The notes below the pieces were generated by a model that searched no databases, was not told where the DNA came from, and saw nothing but the letters and a program-made list of their open reading frames with translations. 64,000 nucleotides of DNA from NCBI GenBank assembly GCA_008508345.1, contig QNGE01000289.1:98651-162650 (forward strand), written 5' to 3'. Source of the stretch: Paragonimus westermani. Lineage: Eukaryota; Platyhelminthes; Trematoda; Plagiorchiida; Troglotrematidae. A program made the translations under genes and the position numbers. Positions 11,022 to 26,000 of the stretch are shown here, in pieces (position 1 is the stretch's first letter; every line of letters begins with the position of its first letter).

Positions 11022-14000
11022 CTAAAGCAAACGAAAAGAAGAAACGGTGCTTTGTCATCGTCGGTTATGCACATACGGCGATAAGTGCATCGGTTGTTAG
11101 GGCCGGTCTGACGGGCTGTGCATCTGCATAATGAATAAAATCGATGTGTACCTACTGGACCTTTTGATCTTATGAAGGCTGCCTGATCTATTTCGTCTTA
11201 TCTGGTTTATTAATAGTGATTTTGTGAATACACTGATCACTCAAATAAGACTGGGTTGTTATGTACCAATTACCTGGAAGGCATGTTGTTCTCCCATACG
11301 TCTTCCATGGTCGTGTACAGTTGATGGCAGGAAATGGAACTGAATATCTGGATGGGATACTTCAGGGCTGCTTCTTACGAAACCGCCGGTCTCGAGATGG
11401 GATGTAGCACCCCAGCCACGACGCAATAGGATCCACTTCAAACCAATTCCGACCATAACGTGGGGGTATTTCCACTGAGCTTTGTACAATGTGATTGGCT
11501 AGAATGTCAGAAAATTGATCGACTGAGAGGGTTTGCAAATGGGAGGAAAACAGATTGGCATCTACAAGTATTTTCGTAACTGTTGTGCCACGTCACATCA
11601 ACAGTTAACTGGATCTTGACACCTTAAAAGGCATAGCGCAAAAGTCTCAAGCCACATGTTGCGTTGTTTTTTGAGCTAGTTATCAAGCAAACATTGTTTT
11701 ATGGGGTAATCTAACCTAATATCATTGTGTGTGACAGGATGAGACAAAGTATCAGAACGCCAACACAATGTAAACGTCTGCAAATGACGGTCCGTTATTC
11801 ACACTGTTTTGTGTAACCCTCCAGCGGGCACATTTCAGATGGCACTAGGTGCCGGATGAAGGAACATGTGTTGTTCGGATTGGGAGGACGAAATTAGTCA
11901 GCGTCTGCCTACTGTGTATGCACCGCGACGGAGTCCAAACTGAGGTCAAGAGCTTGATTTATATTTGAGCCTAGTTATGAAACGACGCTATAAACCGCTA
12001 TTGATCAATTATCAGGCGGAAATGTGAAACTTAGTATCCTCACCACAATCGAAACATCATCGTGCGGGGAGAATGGATTTATTGGCTGCTAATTAAGCAC
12101 AGATATGGCGTTAATACGCTGAAGGTGTATGGCTGTCATTTACTGGACTTTGAGGATAGACGTTCTCAATAGTGCATGCTTGGTACTGACGGTTTGGATT
12201 TTTTTATCTAATAAAACGAAGTAAGAGGAATGAGAACCGACCGCACATAGCCCACAATTCAGCTGGCAAACGATACCCGCTGGCCACCGCAACAGGAGGG
12301 AAATGTTCATTTCACCCGGCCTTCATTCCACACGGTTAAAACTCGACCGAGTTTACTTTAAAACTATGGCTGTAATGTTCAGGTAGACCTAGTGTTATTT
12401 TGTCCCATGGGTGATTGGTGAGCGGTAATTACGTTTTTCAGCACAACTTAGTGGGAAGCTACTTATTGAGGAGTCGACGAGAGCAGTTAACGTCGGTTAG
12501 CCGAAGAAAGGCGACTCTCACCACACTTCTATGTATGAGCTGGCTAAATAACCATTCACTTTAGGGGGAATGCAGTAATCGGTTATCGTTACCGCCCATT
12601 TCTCGGTAACAGTGGATTATGTGATCTTTGCTGGAAAACGCTTATTCAGGGTATAATTCTTGATCAAGACTACCAGTGCTTTGTCGTCGTCTTGAAAACA
12701 ACTAACCAAAAAAATGCATGTTTGGTAAAGATCATCTGGGCATCCGAGCTTGAACGAATGCGGCACGTAAACGTGTAACGAACTTGGAACGAAAGCCACA
12801 CTCCTTTAATGTTTGACCCAAGTCGATTAGCGGATGCGAATTGACCGTGATCACTTTTGCTGTATATCAGTGCGCATAAGAACCTTCGTACTTGATTGCT
12901 GAATACCACGCTGATTGATGGCTTGTCTGGGAGAATAGACCCAGATAGAATGCGATAGGCCAACTTGCTGCAGCTACATCAGCCCATCAAAGTTAGATTG
13001 GGTATTATTTTGAGTTAATCATAAACCCGGTTGGCAGGAGTTTGAAGCGATTTCGCTTGTCCGGTTTCCGATTTTGACCCTTTTATACCCGCATATAACA
13101 CACTATGAAACACTGATCAATAAATAATAGATGGAATTTGCATCGCTGATACATAGAAGGACTAGTTAACTTGTTTTTTTGATCGGGTTATTCAATTCGT
13201 TGAGGGATAACTCGGTATTGTGCGGCACTATGCTGATTATTGGGAACGACTGCAAGATTTGACAGTTAACGTGGTTTACGGGAAAGACTGAATGGTGCTA
13301 TCGTGAGTCGTAATCATCTTTTGTTCTCGGAACACCACTCTTTTCTTACGTATTCCACCGAGTGGTAAGCGTTATCGTCACTCCAGAGTGATGACAGATA
13401 TCACGAATGGATAAAGCTTTCTGTAGGGGTGAACAGAAAGCTGCCATGTGATGTGAATGATGTTCACTGCGTTTCAATAGAAAATCGTCGTCGATGTGGC
13501 AGTAACGCGAGCAAATATTTAAAAACTAGTTTTGTCTAGTGTGCAGCGTTGCTTATAAGTGATGTGGCACGGGTCGAACGCTCGGAAACTAAGGGATAAC
13601 TGTGAATGCCAGGATCTGGAATCGTCGATCAGAAACGTGCCTTTTTATTGTGTGGGACGTGTAATCAAAAGCACTGGTGATACACAACTGCCAACGGACA
13701 CGGAGACACGTTCGCTGCGCAAAATGGTTTTCGCGTTCGTGGTGCATTTTTTACATACCTCCTTTGCGGTCAAAACAACGGCATTACCAGCTACTTCAGT
13801 CTTTGTTGCTGCTTCTCAAGATCGAACCACGGGATACAACATACGTATTAAAAATGGATAAATCACATACCTGTCTGCAACTCCGTTGTATGTAGACCTC
13901 GAGGTGATCCTGCAGATTTTGTCCAACGCCAGGCAATGGATGCCAGGCCTGGATTCCGACTGATCGTAGATGATCTGCATCTCCGATTCCCGAAAGCATG

Positions 14001-17000
14001 AGTAGCTGAGGTGAGTTAATTGCTCCCCCACACAAAATAACCTCCTGTTCTGCTCTCGCCTGTTAAAAAAGACCGTCGCAGTCATTGTTAAAAAGTTGAC
14101 GGTCATGTTTATGTACGGGTCTATCTTGTGTTACGATGTTAGGTACCATCGTTCTATGTTGCCAGTGTAAATTAATACTCCCATGGGAAAATTATGGAGA
14201 TCGATGGTGATACTACCGCTGTTCCTGTGGGCTACAATTTCGACCAGGAAAAAATGTCCGTACAAAAACCAGCTTACCGAGAAACAGAAATATGGCATTA
14301 AGTAACTTCATTGAAGAAACAAACATCTCCGATCTGTACACCCACCACTTTTTGTGGTTAGAATGACCACCCAAGAATGGTCGTCAAATCAAACCTTAGT
14401 TATGCATTGAACTCCAGACAGACGGGCATTTCGACCAAACCGTTTAGTTCACAGTGTTGCGCCTCATCCTATTCATCGTGTGATACTTGTTCAGGTCTCT
14501 CCTTCTCATCACTTCAACTGAACGAATTGTCCCAATGTCAACCATGCGCAGTCGTGGTTACTGCTGACTGGAGAAGGAGCGTGTGAGGAAACAGCGCTGA
14601 TGAATGAAAAGGCGATCGCGTCTATCACTTAAAGGAAAGCACGATTCCGACCAAAAATGAGGCGCAAATCGCTCTTTGGAAACAAACCATTGTGACCTTG
14701 ACGGCGGTGAGCCACTTTCTGATTCTGTAGATGCAAACTACTTAAAAGTAGCTTATTCACTCTGATCAGTCAAGTTGGCACTGTCACAGTTACCCGTGTA
14801 GGATAGTAGAGGGACGTAAAGCCGATTCACTTACGTTCGTTGTCTGTTACTACGACTGTGTTTAGTGAATTCTACAAAATCCCCTCAACTTGAAACGCGG
14901 ATGGTCGGGTGGTCCTATTTTCGGATCGATGTAAAAAGTGGGCTTGTCCGGTACATCACAAGTGGTCTTGGGAACGCACATGTCTCTCATGATGCGTTAT
15001 GCACCATACGAAGAATGTAAAACAGCACATCGTTACGGATACAATTTTTTGATCAGAATGCCACTCTGAAGGGACGGGAACGCGCTGCTCCAGTTACGGC
15101 CGCCTGGTGTATTTCAACGTGGGGCGCCTCTTAATAATCATTTACATTTTTCCATAAAAAAAATTCTGAACCCGAACGTCATGTGAACGCACGTTTGTAC
15201 TCCGCAGACTCACGATTGGTACACAATTCCTGATCGACCCTATTGACGCCCGTGCCGTAGCTGGACGTTCGGAAAACGCAGATACTTGGAGTGTGTGTAC
15301 GCACTCATATTACTGCCCCAATCCAAGCTTGGTACTAAAACATGTCGAAATGCACCACTCACAAGCTTTTGTGTCTGTCAACAGTATGTGAAACGTAACT
15401 TAGCCTCCCTTGACCTCTTGAAAATACTCACACGTGGTACCCTTTTAAGCTTTCCGAGTATACGGGGTAAATTAGAAGCTTCTGTTACGTACGATATGCC
15501 ATCAAAAACAAACCCCTTTCCCGTTACTTTCAGGCTTTGGAACATGGTGTTTTGCCACCAAAGGACAGATGAGGACTTTTGTTCTTTCTGGACGGTTTAC
15601 ATGAAAATGGTGGTTTGATGAATAGCGGACCAGTCTGGTCGACGATGTGGGAAAATTGTACGGTAGCCAGCCAGGACCTGCATCTGCATAGTGCGTTTCT
15701 GTTGGATACTCATCTCCAATTAGAGAATGAGTGACATTCTTCACCAAGGTCAACACGTGTAATCTGTAAATTGGCCATATACTGAACCTCCTAGGATGTC
15801 GCACCCCTCGAACAAACAAAATTACCGCACTTGAAGACATGCTACATTTGATAGCAATTATTATTGTGACCTTTTATAAACAGTATATTTATCATTGAAA
15901 GCAACTTTTCTAAATAAACATGGCAAATAAATAGTTGCCGTAATAATAGAACTGTAGCCCCAAACATCGATAACCTTGCCCATTTTTCACTCATATGCAG
16001 TGTTGGTGTGTAGCCGGCAGCTGTAGATATCCTGAGGCATGGTGTATGAAACTGTCGGAACACTGAATCAACTGCACTCAGCATAGATCATCTAAGCCGT
16101 AGGTAGCATGATGTTAGTGAATGCTAGGTGGTACACAATATCCTGGACGGTTTGCATGTATGGTTGGGATTCTGGATACCAGCAAAACCGAATTTATTTG
16201 TTGGCAGACCGAAGCTGCACAAGTCATGGTGGTTTTTAGCTTCTGCATTCGCCGGTATGCCCTGACACAGCACACCTACGGCACTAGCTTGCGTTTGCGT
16301 GATCGGTTGCCAGCCGATTCGGTTATTTAAGCCATCCTGATCCGTCGAATTGTGTGGCTCGCTTGTAGCATTTCATTACAAGAATGATGTATCAACCACC
16401 CGATTACCATAAACGCCATTTACAAAACGGCAAAATTGCTGGGTTCTAGCTATATCCAAGCCAGCGACAGAAAATTTACGCCCAAAAGTGGAGAGCGCTC
16501 CACTAGCCGAACTACGAATCCATACCGGGAACTCAGAAGTAAGGAGTGAGGTTATAAGCAATCTACGTGGTTTCGGGCGAGGGCTTGCCACAGTCGGACC
16601 GTGTGCGACGTGACAGGGTTCAGGTCGAGGTGGTAAAGCTTTTCCTAGTTGCTGTGGCAAGTCGGTGTATCCAGGTCTTGCCTGCTCAACACTGTCCCCG
16701 TGTTCTTCGGCCGGTTTATGCCTCTCCTATTGTTAAGTAATACAGCGATCACAGAGCCGGAATCCACTGACGCTGATGCACACATCCAATACTAGTTGAA
16801 CTAAGACCACTGAACTTTGATGGGTTCACTGCAACCAAGTCGGCCGGATGATTCTTATCAGTTTGTTCCATCTTGTGGAAACAAATGACCCTAATAGTGG
16901 TCTTACACAGTGGCTCAGCCAGCGGACATTCTGAGTGCTGATAATCGCATGGAATTCGCTTCATATCTATTCTGCGGAGACAACGCAGACATTTTCAGCG

Positions 17001-20000
17001 CACAATAATCCGAGGATGTGCTGCTTCCTCACTGTAGCAAGGCAAGTGCGTATCAGTCTTAACGTCGGTCACACCCAGAGGCTGAGACGTACTACGTATC
17101 CAATGTGCTCTATGGCAAACTGAGGGAGTACGAGGTGGTTTCATCCAGGCTGGAGACATGTTCACCGTCAAATCAACTCAGTATTTTGGGCAACTGCAGC
17201 CAGAAAATGCTTGTATTTCCCTCGCGTATTTATCTGTTTTGGCAAGAAACCTACGGGACTAATCTATAACTGGCTGAATTACGCGGACCTCGTTTGAATT
17301 CAGTACACAACTATTTTTCCAGAACCCAAGCCAACCGTTCAATGCCTCGAACCCCTTAGCTTACAGCGGACCGGAAAGATGTCAACTTGTGGCGTGCAAG
17401 ACTTCAGCTTGTACAAACACACGTGAACTATTGAAATGCGACATCCTTGATATCACCAAATTTCACATCCAGTTTACACTGACGTGTTAGTTGTAATTTG
17501 TTGTTCATTTGTTGGTTACTTAATCCCTCATTTGTAATTACATCATGGGTGCTCTGGCGAGACACGTTATACAGGTTGACCACAGAGCTATATGTAGCTC
17601 ATCATTTTGAAAGTCACTGAAAAACGTTCGTTTTCTCATCGGTTAATGCATGCCTTTTCATTAGTAGAACTATTTGTGCACACAGCCTGAATTTGTGACT
17701 CACTTACCGTACCAAAGCTCAAAGCCATGCATAGTACAGTATATCATGGGAACAGTCAACTGTTGTGCAAGTGAGCTTTGGCTGTCAACATCAGACCATT
17801 CGTTTAAAGAAGACTGGTTAACGCACGCTTGATAACTGTGCTGGTACTTACGATAATGCTTAGGGTGGAGTGACCTTGTACGCGTTTCAAAGAGGAAGGA
17901 AATAAGATGGGATTAGTGCGAGTGGAGTACGGAAATATTCTGAAGGAGGTTGGGTGTGTTTACTACTACCAAGAAGTTCGCTCATCAAGATTTGAGTTCT
18001 CATCGATACACAATCAGCTTTGTTCGCAGTCTACGGCCCGGTTGGCTCATTCCGAGCATGCCTCTCTGACCGAATGTCCCCTATACATAATTTCCACAGA
18101 AGTTCACTTTTGTTTGGTTATATGAAATAGCTGAACTCGATTGGTGCATTCCTGTTGCAAGTTGCTGTCCGTACCTACAAGATAACCTCTCTGGTGGTCG
18201 TAGTTCCTTATAATGCACATAACAAGTTATGCTTCCTACACAGTATAAAGTATTCCAGTTAAATAATTAAAAAATGTACTCCAGACCCAATGAAATGAAA
18301 CGACTAAAAGAAACACTTGTCAACATACACTGCAGACCTCCCCTTGTTTGTTAATGTATTCAACACCAACAGCCCGTCGGCCATCGAAAAGGATGCGAGT
18401 GACCAGCGCGTTAGTAGTGACCGTCAAATTCGCTCGAGAACGACGAATTGGATGCAAATATGCTACGGAACTGGAGCAACGCTCGCCGTCTTTGATTGTC
18501 ATGTCGAAGTAGCCCACTCCCTCCTGATAGAGTGGATGAAGAAGAGCGCCGTTTATCAGAAACGTAAAAACCTACCTACTTGCTCACAACAATACCTAGG
18601 AAGTGATTTTATGAAGATAAAAAATCTCTTGACGTATGAGTTTACCGTACAATTTTACAAAAAGAGAGTCGTGGAAGGTTAGTAACCCGCGTGCTGAGCG
18701 AATTAAAATAGACAACCCAATTTTCATAAGGTGAGTAACAATAATTGTCTGCATTAAAGAAGTGTGGACTCAGGTGAGGTGTTCAATCGGCTATGGTACA
18801 GATGAAATAGGTAATGAAGTCCTTTGGAAATCCGATTCATTGAATAATGACCACTCGTGATTGCGATGTGCTAACTTCACGTTATATCACGTTGTATCTA
18901 CGGTGCACATTTTTCAAAAGACCAGTACGATAGCTGACACAATATATAGGAAATGGATTTCACAGTTTATTTCTGTACACGTGGAACGACCATATCAAAA
19001 TTCATGAGCAAAACAAAAAACGGATGACTATAAGTGGTGATTCGTTAAGATTGCCTTTAACACACAACAGAACCTGTTATGGTCAGCCCATTACGTGCAC
19101 GTGAAAGGATACCTCACCAATTCAGTTAGACTTTGCAAAGCTTATGCAACTCATGCTCAGCAATCAGAGCATGTCTGCCTTCTTCATACACTTTATTTAG
19201 TGTAATGGTGATCACGGTCGGACGCAACTGATTTTGCCAAGCCGTTAGCGTGCGACATATATGAAAGAGTGGGGAACAAACGCATCGTAACAAATCAGTA
19301 GTAGAAGTTTGGGGATTTAAACTATTCCAGACTGAACCCCACTCACTTCATCGCGGCCTTCGCATTCAGGTAAATCCTTCGGCTAGCCTATTCCGACAGG
19401 GAGCATTTTATTTGAGTTTCGCTCTTAGCAGTGCTCATCCATAGTGCATATCCTTGCCCGGATCGGAGTTTGCACTCTGAACCTATTGCTTGCGAAACTA
19501 GCGTGCTAACCACAGATCCAGTAACCTCACAATTGGCATGACCGTATGACCAAATTGAAACGCTCAAAAACAACTTTGTGTGAATAGCATTCAGCTTGTC
19601 TGATCATTTAGAAGAGAGAATGAACAGAATCGTTCTGTTCATTCCAGCCAATAACCCCGTGATCGGGACTTTTCAGTTAGGTTGAAGTTACTACCTTCAT
19701 TTAACCAGCTGAGCATAGTTTGAATCGGTTGTAGATGTTCGGGAATTTAGGCGATGAGCTCTAACAAGAACAAAGCTCTAGTCTAGTGCTTCTTCTCGAA
19801 ATGGGCTGGCTAAAAGGCCTATTTGAATGCGAAGGCTGCAATCAAGTGCGGGTAGTGTTCAATCTTAAAATACGCATTGAATCTGCACACGAATACTGTA
19901 CATATGAGACGACTGCGTTCCAGGGAACACAGGAGTGTTCGTACTAAGAGTCTGAACCTAATTCCTATCCCAGGTGAGCATCTGTACAGTATGTATAAGC

Positions 20001-23000
20001 TAAACCCGGAAACAAAGGCGTGTACGTCCACCGTCTTTGTAATTCAACCTACCTTAATGGCTGTCAATTATTTCAGGTAGATAAATTTTATGTTGACGTA
20101 TGGAACCACCAACTTTCTCTGGGAATGAGACCCACGAGTATAGAGTTTTGTTTTTGAGTAAATACGTGGTTCATGCAACTTCGACTATATATCAGAGGTT
20201 ACGAAAAACTATTGCGTTCTGTCATCAGTAGCTTCGGATAAAGCCAAATATGCATCGAATCTGGAACATGTTTTTCGTGGGTGTGGGAGAGTGTTACTGG
20301 GTGTGATTTGAGTCATTCGATGTGTACGTGCCGAGGTTTCTGTGCCAGTCTCTGGGGGTTGCTGTGATCAATTCCGATGAGCGATCAATTGCGCTCCCAA
20401 CCGTTTTCTATCAATTGTGTGAAAATGAGTGAGATATTCTTCTGGTTCAATGAGTGAAGCAGTAGTTTGGACCGGTTTACCAAAAGTGCCAATTGCAGTA
20501 AACAGTTACTGTTTGTTCACTTTTTATCGAAGATCCTATCAGACACCAACTTTCATACTACCAAGTTTACTCGAATTTTAAAAAGCAGGCCTTCGGGCAA
20601 CAATGACAGTGGGTCTAATGAGGACCCAGATCTCCACCGCAATACAGATCAGTCACAAGTTTCCCTTCGTATCAACAAACACTACCATAGGCACATATGT
20701 GGTTCTCTGCTCTGTCGCTTTGCGGTAAGACTCCGCGTACAAAGATGCTGTTTGAATCAGATGCTTTGATTCATAACAGTGTACTAAATTGAATGCGCAG
20801 ATTTTTGCAGTGAGTAGTGTTTTCGTACCTCTCAAAGTGACAGTGTGGTACGTATTTGAAAATCACTCTTTTTGGCGAGACAAGACGTGCACTAAATATA
20901 TTTGACATGTCCATAGCAGACTACTGAATAAGTCAGTGTTTCAGTGAGCGCCCGCAAGCATACATTTTATAAGTGAAAAGCTGTAACGGTAGGTTTGTAG
21001 CGACTATAATAAATAATATTTTGATAGTCACATTCATCTGTACATTTTCGATGATTTTGGTTTTGTACCTACTTTTGTTTTAGTCAAGCTACCCATTTTG
21101 TAACATCCGGCCCGGGGCTAAAATCACAACTCGCTCTGTGCCTCGCTAGCTTGAAGTGTCTCTCTGTACTGTCTGTTTTCCAGGTTCGGTAATAATACAC
21201 GAAATCCACGCGCTCAAACTTGGCTTTTCATTGTCGATCGATTGACTATAATGATAACTGACAGGGTTTTATTTTTGTTGGATCGGTTCCAACAGGTTAT
21301 ATGGTTTCAGCGGGCGAATCAAGATGCCCGATTTTGTGTGTTTTAAAACGTACACTGACTACAGTAGAGGAACAAATATCACCAAATCATTATAATGAAG
21401 GTATTGTACATGAAACCAAACGTTGTCTGGTGCCCGTATTATTTGCGTTGGGATCATATCTGGAATGATCGGGCGATTCTTGCTACGCAGATGAGATGAA
21501 CTCGCTTCCATTGAGTGAAGTGCCTCTGAAAGGGTACGATCACAAAAGGCATTTTCGTGCAACATTCCTGTCTACTCAAACTAAACATACCTCTCTTCAT
21601 TTTCCTCAGTTGTGACGTTCCATCCCACGCCTCTTCTTTCGTACGTTAAAATATCAGCATCCAGCCGATGTGCTATCCATCATTAAAGTTTCAACATTTT
21701 TGGCTCCCTTATATCTTCGGTCGAAACATAAAGATAGTTTGTTCCGCCCAACATGATAGCAAAATTCGATCGCTGACTGAGATCATAAACTTCACAACCC
21801 CTCATAGCCATTCAAAAACTCTCAGTGAAGTCCATGACTCACATAGCTCATCATTACCGGAGTTTGTGTCCAGCTGTCGAGCTGACAAGTACGATGGAAC
21901 AATCATCAAATAAATGCAAGAAAGCACTCATTTACGCACACTATCTTCGTCGACCTGTCTCTCGATAAGGACAGAAGTGGGAAAATAGTTGCGACCGGCC
22001 TTCATATCACAGCGAGATGGACTGTTAGTTGTCAGACAGTATGTTCTGGAGGAGACAAGGGAGAACTCAAAACTAAAAAACAGTCATCAAAGCCAGATTA
22101 GAGATCCACTTCAAAGTAAATGTGAATAAAACGTAATGATCTGAGAACCGAAATCAGTTGTCACGTAACCAACGCGAAACAGTAAATTGATCTCTGGGAT
22201 GCATGGGGTAATTACATAAGTGCTTATCACTGTCTATCTTGAAAATTCCCAAAGCAGTACTGTTTTCCCTGGTCTGAAAAAGATGCTTAATCGAAGGCCA
22301 ACTGTTATCGGTAATCATTGTTACTGGCTGGCCATAAGCTGCCTCGAATGCCAGAACCTATTTTGCTACATCATTCCACATATACTGTCTCTCCATAAGA
22401 TATAAGGTTGAGCACTAGGCTCTCTATACCTCAAGATGAATCATCGTCCTTCTGAAAATTCCGGCGACAGCCTTGCACAGCACGTTGTCGTGACATATTT
22501 TATAACTGCTCTAGCTACTAATAAGTAGTATAACACTTAGTGTCATCAAATGTACAGCACTTCGATTGACTGGTTTCTTGTAGCCTTCAGTGTTTTCTGT
22601 CGTGGTTCAGTTCGACAACACAAACTAGTATTGAATTATAATCTTGCTACAGTTGATAAATATCACCGATACACTGATTTGGATCTTAATCTATAACATA
22701 CCTGGCGCAAGGATTCGTTGAACGCTACATCACTGATCTCCCAAAACCGGCCGCAGTCGCTTGCGGACGATGTCCGGGGTGTTCAGGTATGCAGTTGCCA
22801 GAGGGAAGAAACTATCCTGATAAACGGAAATGCTAACCTTGCTTCAGGGTTACCCGGCTAACCCAGTCATTGTCAGATTTAGTCTTCATAAGTAAATGTC
22901 TTCTACATATGGATGATGTTTTTCTCCCAACTGCAAATTTATTGTTAAACCGACATTTTGAGACACTATCACAAAAGGTAAGGAATGAATAAAACTGTGA

Positions 23001-26000
23001 TGAAAATCTACTTGATTCACCGCTTATCCAAACCAAAACACAAAAGATTTGACAGGGGGCCAAACCAAATATCGCGTTACAGAAAGCGCATGGGGATTGG
23101 ACGAAGTCCTAATGCTATGCCTTCCGTTATTCGCCAATTTGTTTGTTCCGTATTGCACCAATTAACTTACAGCTTGTGAATTTGCATGTTCTGATACGAT
23201 CAGCCAACGACGGACTGTGATTTCCTCAATAATGTTGCGCATCCATAAATTCGGCTTCTAATCTCGTGAATAACTACACCTTACTGTTACCAGTACCAGG
23301 TCTTCTCCTTGTTACTTGCATGGGAGGTTTCAATTCAAGTGTGATTTCTAGGGTTATTCGAAGCCCCTAATTTCAAGTATCACAGAAACCTCTCGGTTAT
23401 ATTTCCATATATAAACTTTCCATGGAATTTCTAATTCAACTTACCACAAATGAATTATCTGTGACTTATGTTACGTTGATCGGGTCGAAACAGTCACTGT
23501 TATCAAGACATATCGGATGCTTACTTGTTGAAAACCGTTGATGTCTTCAGTAAATGGATATCCAGCTTGTTGAGCTGCTTCAAGCCAGGCTTCATGAAGC
23601 GGATGTTTACTTTTGCCTCTAGAAACATAGAGTGGACCGTCCCCACCACGGTAGTCGTCGGCTCCCAATTCATGAGTTTGGGCTCTACGAAAATACGGCA
23701 AGCAGTTTGCGTAAGTCCAGCCTAAACAAAAGAGGTATGAATATTGTTCACATTACAAGACAACATAACCCACTGAACTCCAATGACGGCTAAAAGGGGG
23801 ACGATTTTGGTCCCAGATTTTGTGTCACTTGTGATCCGGGATGCAAAACACTTGCACGATTCTTCATGTTTTGATAACAGTACATTGTGAAAAATCCTTT
23901 CTTTGCCGGACAGAGAAGTTATTCAAATAGTCTCACATTACTAAACATTGTGAATGCTAAACCTGGTCGTTTTACGTAGAAGGAAAATCGACAACGTGGT
24001 TTGCAAGGTTGGTGAGCGTAATACAAGAAATTTCTCGAGGATTTCTCGAGTTAAGCATGCCACGTTAAAAATGCAGTGGTGTCAATCATCTACAGATTCG
24101 ATCAATTAATATTTTTCAACCGCACTGGAATATACCGGGTACATAAGAAGAAACAAGCGAAAATTCAGTTGAGGCCCATTTGACAATGTATGTTCCGTCC
24201 AACCCTGGGTAGGGTGTGTCGAGCTATCTGTCTGGTACGACACTACCTGCCAGGCGGACACGCAGGGTTGCACACGTGCTACGTAAGACAGAGCAATGGA
24301 CTCACACACTGTTCGGTTGACCCACAATGAATGGGACTTTGGACGAGGTCAGTTTGCATTATATTTTATACTGTACAGCCCTACGTGCTATCTGTCGACG
24401 GACTACGATGTGAAACCCTGTACAAGCATCACACAGCTGAACCGCGCGGGCTTCCTGAGATAGTTTTCAATGGTTTATCCGTGTGCTTAACCCGACACCG
24501 ATTCAGTAGAAACTGCTGCGCATTTAGCCTAACGTTTATTAGGGTGAAACAAACGAACTTGAAGACATGATCTGAGATGAACTGCAAAAATTCCCGACCA
24601 AACAACTAATTATGGCTGTCCAGAGAAGACTTGTTACGACGTTTCTCGATCCCGGTGCACACGGTTAACCGTTACTTCGCTAAACAAGTGGGAGAGCTGT
24701 ACGCTGCCAAACGCAGCCCCGGGGCCATGGACCGGAAAATGGTCATCCACGCGACCCGCGTGTTAACAGTCGCGGATAATGTGTGATAGTACTAACAGAG
24801 TGGTGTATATAAGAGTGGTAGTCGGGTGTCTAATAAGGTGTCTCCCAAATAAAGTAATATTCGCCGGCGTGAGCTCGATCATTTTGCAAACGGCTGAGTG
24901 TGTAATGCCACCGTAACAGAGGTCTTATCATACGGCTACAAAACCGGATAAGTTTACATGTACAGTGTCCATTTTCCATCACCGGTGTTCCTGAAGCCTT
25001 AGTGGCATGTGGTGCAATCACTGTATTGGGATAAGGGAGTTTTCCGAAGTGCCGACCCACGAATATAATAGCCTCGTCTCATAAGCCAAGTTGTCTTGGC
25101 GCCATCTTACGTGCGTCAACTCGTTGTTTGCCAAGCCGTGTGTTGTTTACAAGTGGTGAGTTAGGCTGGAAGAAGCAGCGCAGTGGCCAGTGTGTGGCTT
25201 GAATTCGAGTTATAAAGACACTGACATTGAAGCTCGTTTCGGTAGGGCATTCCGAGCCTCCTGGCTGGGAGTCAGTGGACAATGAACATCACTAGTGGAA
25301 TATATATAGCACCTAACGGAGTGACTGTGAGGTAATCCTTTAGTACAGACCGAGCACAAACTAATCAGAAACTTGAATGTCGATGAACATTTCCAACGAT
25401 TTCAACGTTTGAAATGAGCGTTGGAACGGTAGAACACCATTCTGAATTAAATGTAGTTAGGTGTAGTCATTTTTGACATATGGTTCAGGGTAATTTAAAT
25501 TCCAGACAGTTGTTCCACAGTGCGGATCGATGGTGCGTTACTTGGGCTGGTGCAGTAAGATTGAATGGAATGTAGAAAATTTACATTTCCAAAACAACAT
25601 GGAAGAGTACGGCGGCACTGGGAAGTTATCTCTGATGACTCAGAGATTTTAGGTATGAACTCTTCAAAGGAACCCCTGTTACGGGCTTCGTATTCGAACC
25701 GGGACATTGCGTCGTTGCTACAACTGTCGATAAACTACAACGCTTGCCCTGGCTTCAGTAAATTGGTGTCGTATGATAAAACACAAGACAAAACTTTAAT
25801 CGGTTGTTGGAATGACCTAAAAACGGGTGTAGGCATAAATCAAATGTGATCAAAATGCAATCCATTCCTCTCTACAATTTCGATCCTACCGTCGTGTTTC
25901 GTCATGTGACTAGACCTGTTAACAGATAGGACGTGTGAACATCAGCTGATTTTAATTGTCAATATGAATTAAAACTCATTCACAATACTTCATGGGGTGA

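Noticed and set aside
24034..24051. CTCGAG direct/inverted repeat
   Set aside because: Short (ATTTCTCGAG twice) and without context; chance duplication is likely.
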